Below, piece by piece: positions 59,342 through 64,000 of a stretch of DNA of 64,000 nucleotides (its first letter is position 1; each line of letters starts with the position of its first letter). The translations under genes were made by a program, and so were the position numbers. The notes under the pieces are model-generated. The model saw only the letters and a list, made by a program, of their open reading frames with translations, was not told the DNA's origin and did not search any database. Location of the stretch: assembly GCA_946894095.1 (NCBI GenBank), contig OX335656.1, positions 5,967,001 to 6,031,000 of the forward strand. Reading direction: 5' to 3'. This stretch comes from Incurvaria masculella. Lineage: Eukaryota > Arthropoda > Insecta > Lepidoptera > Incurvariidae.

Positions 59342-60223
59342 AATAAATTAAGCAATATACAGCCACCGGCTACTTAAAAGTATTTTATTCCACGTGCCTT
59401 TCGAGTGTATGATTCACTGCCGCGATACCATGTTGGCACCTTGCTGCTATGATTTTTATACTTATCTTTTAAAAGCACACTTAACCCTCGTAACGAGCTC
59501 ATTTATAAGGAGCGATCTCAATCTGAACTTCTAATTAACTCCACGCGAGCGCACGAGACGAATTATACCACTTCGCGAGGAATTCACTTACAATACCTAC
59601 TCAAATAAAAGTGATTGCATCTGGACGTTGTTACAATCTGTAGGCGGTTTGGTAGCCGCGTCGATGAGTGAATTAATGTGACGGTGAAAATCGTACTGCG
59701 GCCATATTTCATGGGAACCACCGAGAACGTTAAAAAGGAATGAACGCCCGACAACCTAGAGGCACACTCCGTGCAACGAGCCCATAGTAATTCAGACTAC
59801 GCGCCCGACTCGCTGTGGTATGTAATGGAAGTTTGTTGTTTATTTAATCAAAAACAACATAACGTTAAAAAAATTCGAATCATCTCTGAATGTATCAATC
59901 AATTATTTTTTTCAAAAACCTTAAAGAACTATTATGGCGACGCTTTTAGTGCTATCAAACTAAAAATATTTCATGTCCATTCTTTTTTATCGTTCTTGGG
60001 GAAAACTTTGGGTGCGGCGTAACTACTTTGGCAAATATTAAGTTTGCAATTGATGCGAACTCTACATTTAAAAAAGTACTTCAACATTTCATTTGGCTAC
60101 ATTTTTGACGTAATTTTTTTTACGGTTGTATTTGCATATTCCAGTAGTCTCTTTTATTCCTACGTCGCCGCTTGTCTAGTTTCGGCATTATCGTTGGCTT
60201 CTAGTCCTTCATATTCTGTGGAA
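59342..60223. other. Intron sequence; nothing recognised
   Basis: Short plus-strand frames at 59771-60022 and from 60044 (which runs into the next element) lack motifs. Confidence 0.45.
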
Positions 60224-60521
60224 CTGAGCCTCTATTACGAGTTACGAATTACCTATCGAGAAATCGCTAAGATAATCGATTCCGCAAGGTTACATATTGA
60301 TAGAGCAGATATTTGAGGGATACTCTAAATCGCCCGTCCATAGATTTTTATATTCGTGTGGTTATATTATTTCAACAAATTTGTATTATTACATTCCTAC
60401 ACAAACGGGCTATTTAGTGTATCCCTCAAATGCCTGCTTTTTTCAATAGTGTAATCCTTTGGAATCGATGATCTTAGCGATTTATTCGATAACTGATTTG
60501 TATCTCGTAATAGAGGCTCAG
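60224..60521. mobile_element. 298-bp foldback MITE, arms of about 120 bp
   Basis: CTGAGCCTCTATTACGAG, GAAATCGCTAAGATAATCGA, ATTTGAGGGATACTCTAAAT on the left recur in reverse complement on the right (ATTTAGTGTATCCCTCAAAT, TCGATGATCTTAGCGATTTA, CTCGTAATAGAGGCTCAG). The arms are roughly 85% alike by eye. No coding content; the frame 60044-60316 simply enters the left arm. Confidence 0.85.
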
Positions 60522-63500
60522 AATACAATCAATAATATAATGTTGTGTTCGATCACCCAAAAAACTTGTTACGGTAGGAAATTTGTCAGTGCCTGGAAGC
60601 GTTCTAAAAGTAAATAATGATTGAGTCTAAAACTTATTAAACGTCTCTTTTGTGCAACTTGATGTTTAAATTAGTGACACCATAATTACTGTGCCCAGTA
60701 ACCCATTGTTCAATTTGGCGTCGACGACTTTTTTTAACATGAGAATTCGACCCAACCGACGCGTGCATGTAATGGAGAAGGCAATTTTGCTGCTGATCTT
60801 ATCCGAAGAATGGACGTAACTTTTAAATAGACGACCGTGAACCTTCGGAAACGGTCTCGCTTGCGCTAGACAGGATAATTTGTAACAAACGAACTGGCGA
60901 GGTAAACTGTCCGGGCATCGAACAATATCTTTGCGCCCTCTATCAAAGTGCTCTCTTCCCTCAAAGCCTTTTCTCGTCAGCAAGGCTCTTTCAATATTCT
61001 GTCAGAACTTTGCGTTAACAAATTCTACTTAGAGCTTTATTAATTGTCCCTATCTATTCTTCGTTCAATGACGGTAATATATTCGTGGTGCCTTTTCCTC
61101 ATTACATTGAATATCAGCGCTTGCTATCATGTTTACTGATATAAGGACTATTATATTCTTTCGCCGAAGCCACACATCAAAAAAAGACCTCAGTGTTAGT
61201 AAAATAAATTAAAACCAGAGATCGTGTTTGACCCGACTATGCGTATGTAATGTTAAAGCATAGCCTTATAGAAAAGTGAGATACCTCGATTTCTAAAAGT
61301 TCTTTCGATGATAACTTATTTGATAATATCATATCCACATATTTTAAATTGTACAAGCCATAACGCCTAAGAATTCTTATATTTTTTTCTAACCCCGTTT
61401 AGGCAATGATTTAAATGAAATTATGACGTTTTGTGACTTAACTTAATTTTACAATACCTAACCTAACCTAACAATAAGTCCTTCTGAAGGAGCTTGTATT
61501 TAAAGCCTTGTGTAGGACAATGTTCATCTGCACAAGGTAGATTTATACATGTCTTCTTCTAAGGTGATTGCAGATTGATCCTTATAATATCGTATCAATG
61601 AAACCCGAATGAGGCATTAAAAATCATTAAGTGTTGTAACGACACCAGTTGGGAGAAACACAGTAGGATCTTCATATTTCTTAATATTGTAATGTGTAAA
61701 AATTAGTGCAATTTCGTTACGTATGCTGCCTTCAAATTCGGGTTTCCAAGGTCATCGTAATGTGATCTCTATCACATCGGTTCATCCAATCAGTCCAAGA
61801 CCCGAATCTCCTTAGTATCAGCTCAGCGTTCAGTTCAAGCGTAAGTCTTGTAAGTTACCAACGTTAAATACGAACACTTTAATAATTACCTCATATTTAT
61901 TTGATGAAATTTATAGTCAATATTATCTGGACTAATTTCTTTAGTTGAAGTCTAATTTGAAAATGTGTTACCTTATCATTTACCTTGCTAGGTAACCCCT
62001 GATTCGTGATCTAAACATAATCACATTAGATATTCAGACAGTTATATATCACTTGGTCACGAAAATTGACTGAAATTGCCTGGTATTTTCGCTACAAATA
62101 TATTTGTGTTTGGTGTGATCATAATGATGTATTAAACATTAAAATTGAGTTAAAATAATTATAACGCTTTGAACTTAAGCTGGTACCATTAGTACGAACT
62201 TTGAAATCATTGAGTACGAAACATAAAATAATTAAAAGCTACTTCCTTTTTAGGAAGTCCGACGATTCTGTAACCATTAGCAAATTTACAGAGTGAAAAG
62301 GCAGTTTTGTTTCTACTTAGCATCGAAATTACTTCACAAATTGCTCTTGTGTGAATATTTTATTGGAAACACATTTCAAATAATAAGTGGTCATTCCGTG
62401 TTTGGGCAACAAATAATCATTTACCTTCAAAAGTTTCTTAAATGGCAAGACCGGTGGATACGAACGTGTACAAATTTAGACTGACTTTTGACGTTTTCCT
62501 TAGTAGGAAACGTGGGCTTGTTACTTACTGCTTGTGTTTCCTGTTTTGTTTAAAAATCGTTTATATTTAGACTAAGAACGTTGCTATTCTTCGTTATATC
62601 GTTGCGGCATACATCTTTACGGACACCAAAATGACACGCTTGGCAAAATTATGTGTATATCATATATGCATTCTGTTATGTAACTGAGAAGTCACGAGAA
62701 AGTTGCCATGTGAAAAAATGTAGTTTAGTCAATCTAGAGTTCATTGTATCTGAGTATGGGCTAGCGATTTCCGGCCGAATTTAAATCTGTGAAAAACCAC
62801 AGCTTCCGCCTTCACTCTAAGCAAAACCACCACGAAAACATTCTCTTCTCGAATATCCTAAACATAAACACTTATTCTCGCTGATACAATATCGCGAAGA
62901 GATAACCCGCGTATTCCCCTCGCGAAAGCCGAAAATTTACACACATTCCGGCAAAAATAAAGCCGCGCGCACACCGACGGCCCCATTTTTCCCCCGAAGA
63001 TGCTTTGCCCCGTCAACCTTCCCGCCATTAACGGGGGGAACGAGCTAATTTCGCCCCCAAATGCGTTGCCTCGAACCGGCGCGCGGCGCGCCGCCGCCCC
63101 GCAGGATATGGCGAATGGGGTCGCGGAGAGCGCAGAAAGCGCCTGGAGCCCAAGGGGTGTGTACCTTTGAAATGTTGATGAATAACTTTGAGGAGTAATG
63201 CAAGTTTTAACTTGTGCCGCCACGTAAGGTGGAGTTTATTGACAGGGTTAGTTATAGTTTCCCTGTTATTCGGATATTAATTCGTTTTCCTGCAATTATA
63301 ACATTAAAATGTTAATTGGTAAAGAGTAGAAACCTTAGAAGCCTGTTTTTCTTTGGTGAGTCAACAAGCGAATAAACCCTTAGAAAACAAATGTAGATAA
63401 ACATCTCGGTGTAGTCGATATGGAGTCATAACAACGAAACAAAATAAATTAGAAGTTAAAAATCTAAAACGAAATGGGCAAATTGAACCTTTTGGAAATA

Positions 63501-64000
63501 TAATTGGACCGACACACATACGGACGACTTTCATAGTATAGTACACATGTATGTATATGTCAAGATTCCTTGGGTTACACTGCATGAACATCCACCGCTG
63601 ACGGCATCCCATGTGGCTCCCCTCGGCTTCAGGGAAGGGGCCGGCCGGGAGGGGGCGACAGGGGGGGCGTGATCCCCACACGAACTACATTTGTTGGGAG
63701 GTTAAGCGAAGTGGCAATTTGTTTTTCGTTTCTTGCTGCGCGCACGAGAAATGTACTACGAAGCAATACAGAGGTAAAAAAAATTTGTTCATCTGTTTTC
63801 GTTTCAAAGTTATATTCAAACCATTTCCGCATAGACAGCATAATTCGGTATATTATAAGCATGCGGAATGCTGGTTATAACTTCTTCTCACATTAAACAT
63901 ATTCTAACTATCTATTTACGAAGATCCGCCCATTTTAAACGTTTTTTAGGCGTATCTCTTGCAAAGCAAGTCTTCAACGTTTTCGTCCTAAAATGTTGTT
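60522..64000. other. Intron sequence; CpG patch 62900-63140 and G-rich tract 63632-63670
   Basis: No exon, RNA gene or repeat family recognised apart from a short CCTAACCTAACCTAACA telomere-like run at about 61457. Minus-strand frames at 60666-60983 and 62858-63223 and the overlapping frames at 63361-63896 show no known motifs; the last group lies over the G-rich tract. Confidence 0.45.

Noticed and set aside
1..64000. CRISPR arrays, operons, bacterial-type promoters or terminators
   Set aside because: The sequence has eukaryotic features throughout. The short tandem repeats seen have no regular unique spacers.

Overview
The window looks like a stretch of an insect nuclear genome, most probably a moth or butterfly (Lepidoptera). 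The base composition is AT-rich, coding density is almost nil, and there is one strong spliced exon. Many repeats belong to types I know from lepidopteran genomes: a family beginning ACCGGCCAAGTGCGAGT and ending ACGGAACCCTAA, an AACCGACTTCAAA family, and interstitial TTAGG repeats, which is the insect telomere unit. The species assignment is inference; nothing was searched.

Gene content. The only protein-coding exon I can support well is at 19511-19636 (+): a 42-codon first coding exon that follows an in-frame stop, sits at the end of a CpG-rich promoter/5' UTR block (about 18360-19510), and ends at a CAG|GTAAGC donor. Its peptide, ending in TPYTDATQ, matches my memory of the N-terminus of insect SoxC/Sox14 HMG-box factors just before the HMG box. 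No HMG-box exon lies downstream in the window, so 19637-64000 is read as the first part of one large intron and 1-18360 as upstream intergenic DNA. A 54-codon upstream ORF sits in the presumed 5' UTR.

Mobile DNA dominates. (a) Five copies (about 550 bp) of a TTAA-flanked MITE with ends GGTGGCCCAACCCG/CGGGTTGGGCCACC lie at 1.1, 6.0, 49.6, 52.9 and 58.8 kb. (b) A SINE family with one shared body carries either a tRNA-type head (7.1, 9.0, 37.8 kb) or a mosaic tRNA/5S-rRNA head (40.9, 53.8 kb), plus fragments. (c) A second tRNA-headed family lies at 4.6, 14.5, 27.6 and 29.6 kb; one copy is part of a compound insertion with 12-bp flanking repeats and a perfect 48-bp palindrome. (d) There are several foldback/MITE families: 0.3 kb, 3.5/4.1 kb, 8.85 kb (holding a nested SINE), 11.2/49.2 kb, 50.85 kb and 60.2 kb. 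(e) A 0.95-kb nested palindrome at 21.2-22.1 kb carries ten telomere-type units in its loop. (f) Eight copies or fragments of the CCGGCCAAGTGCGAG family are present.

The least explained part is 40.2-44.45 kb. There, several coding-like fragments in different + frames, broken by stops and apparent frameshifts and interrupted by a 5S-headed SINE, look like the remains of foreign or otherwise decayed genes. I could not name the family. The other long stretches are low-complexity or AT-rich intronic/intergenic DNA with scattered CpG-rich patches.
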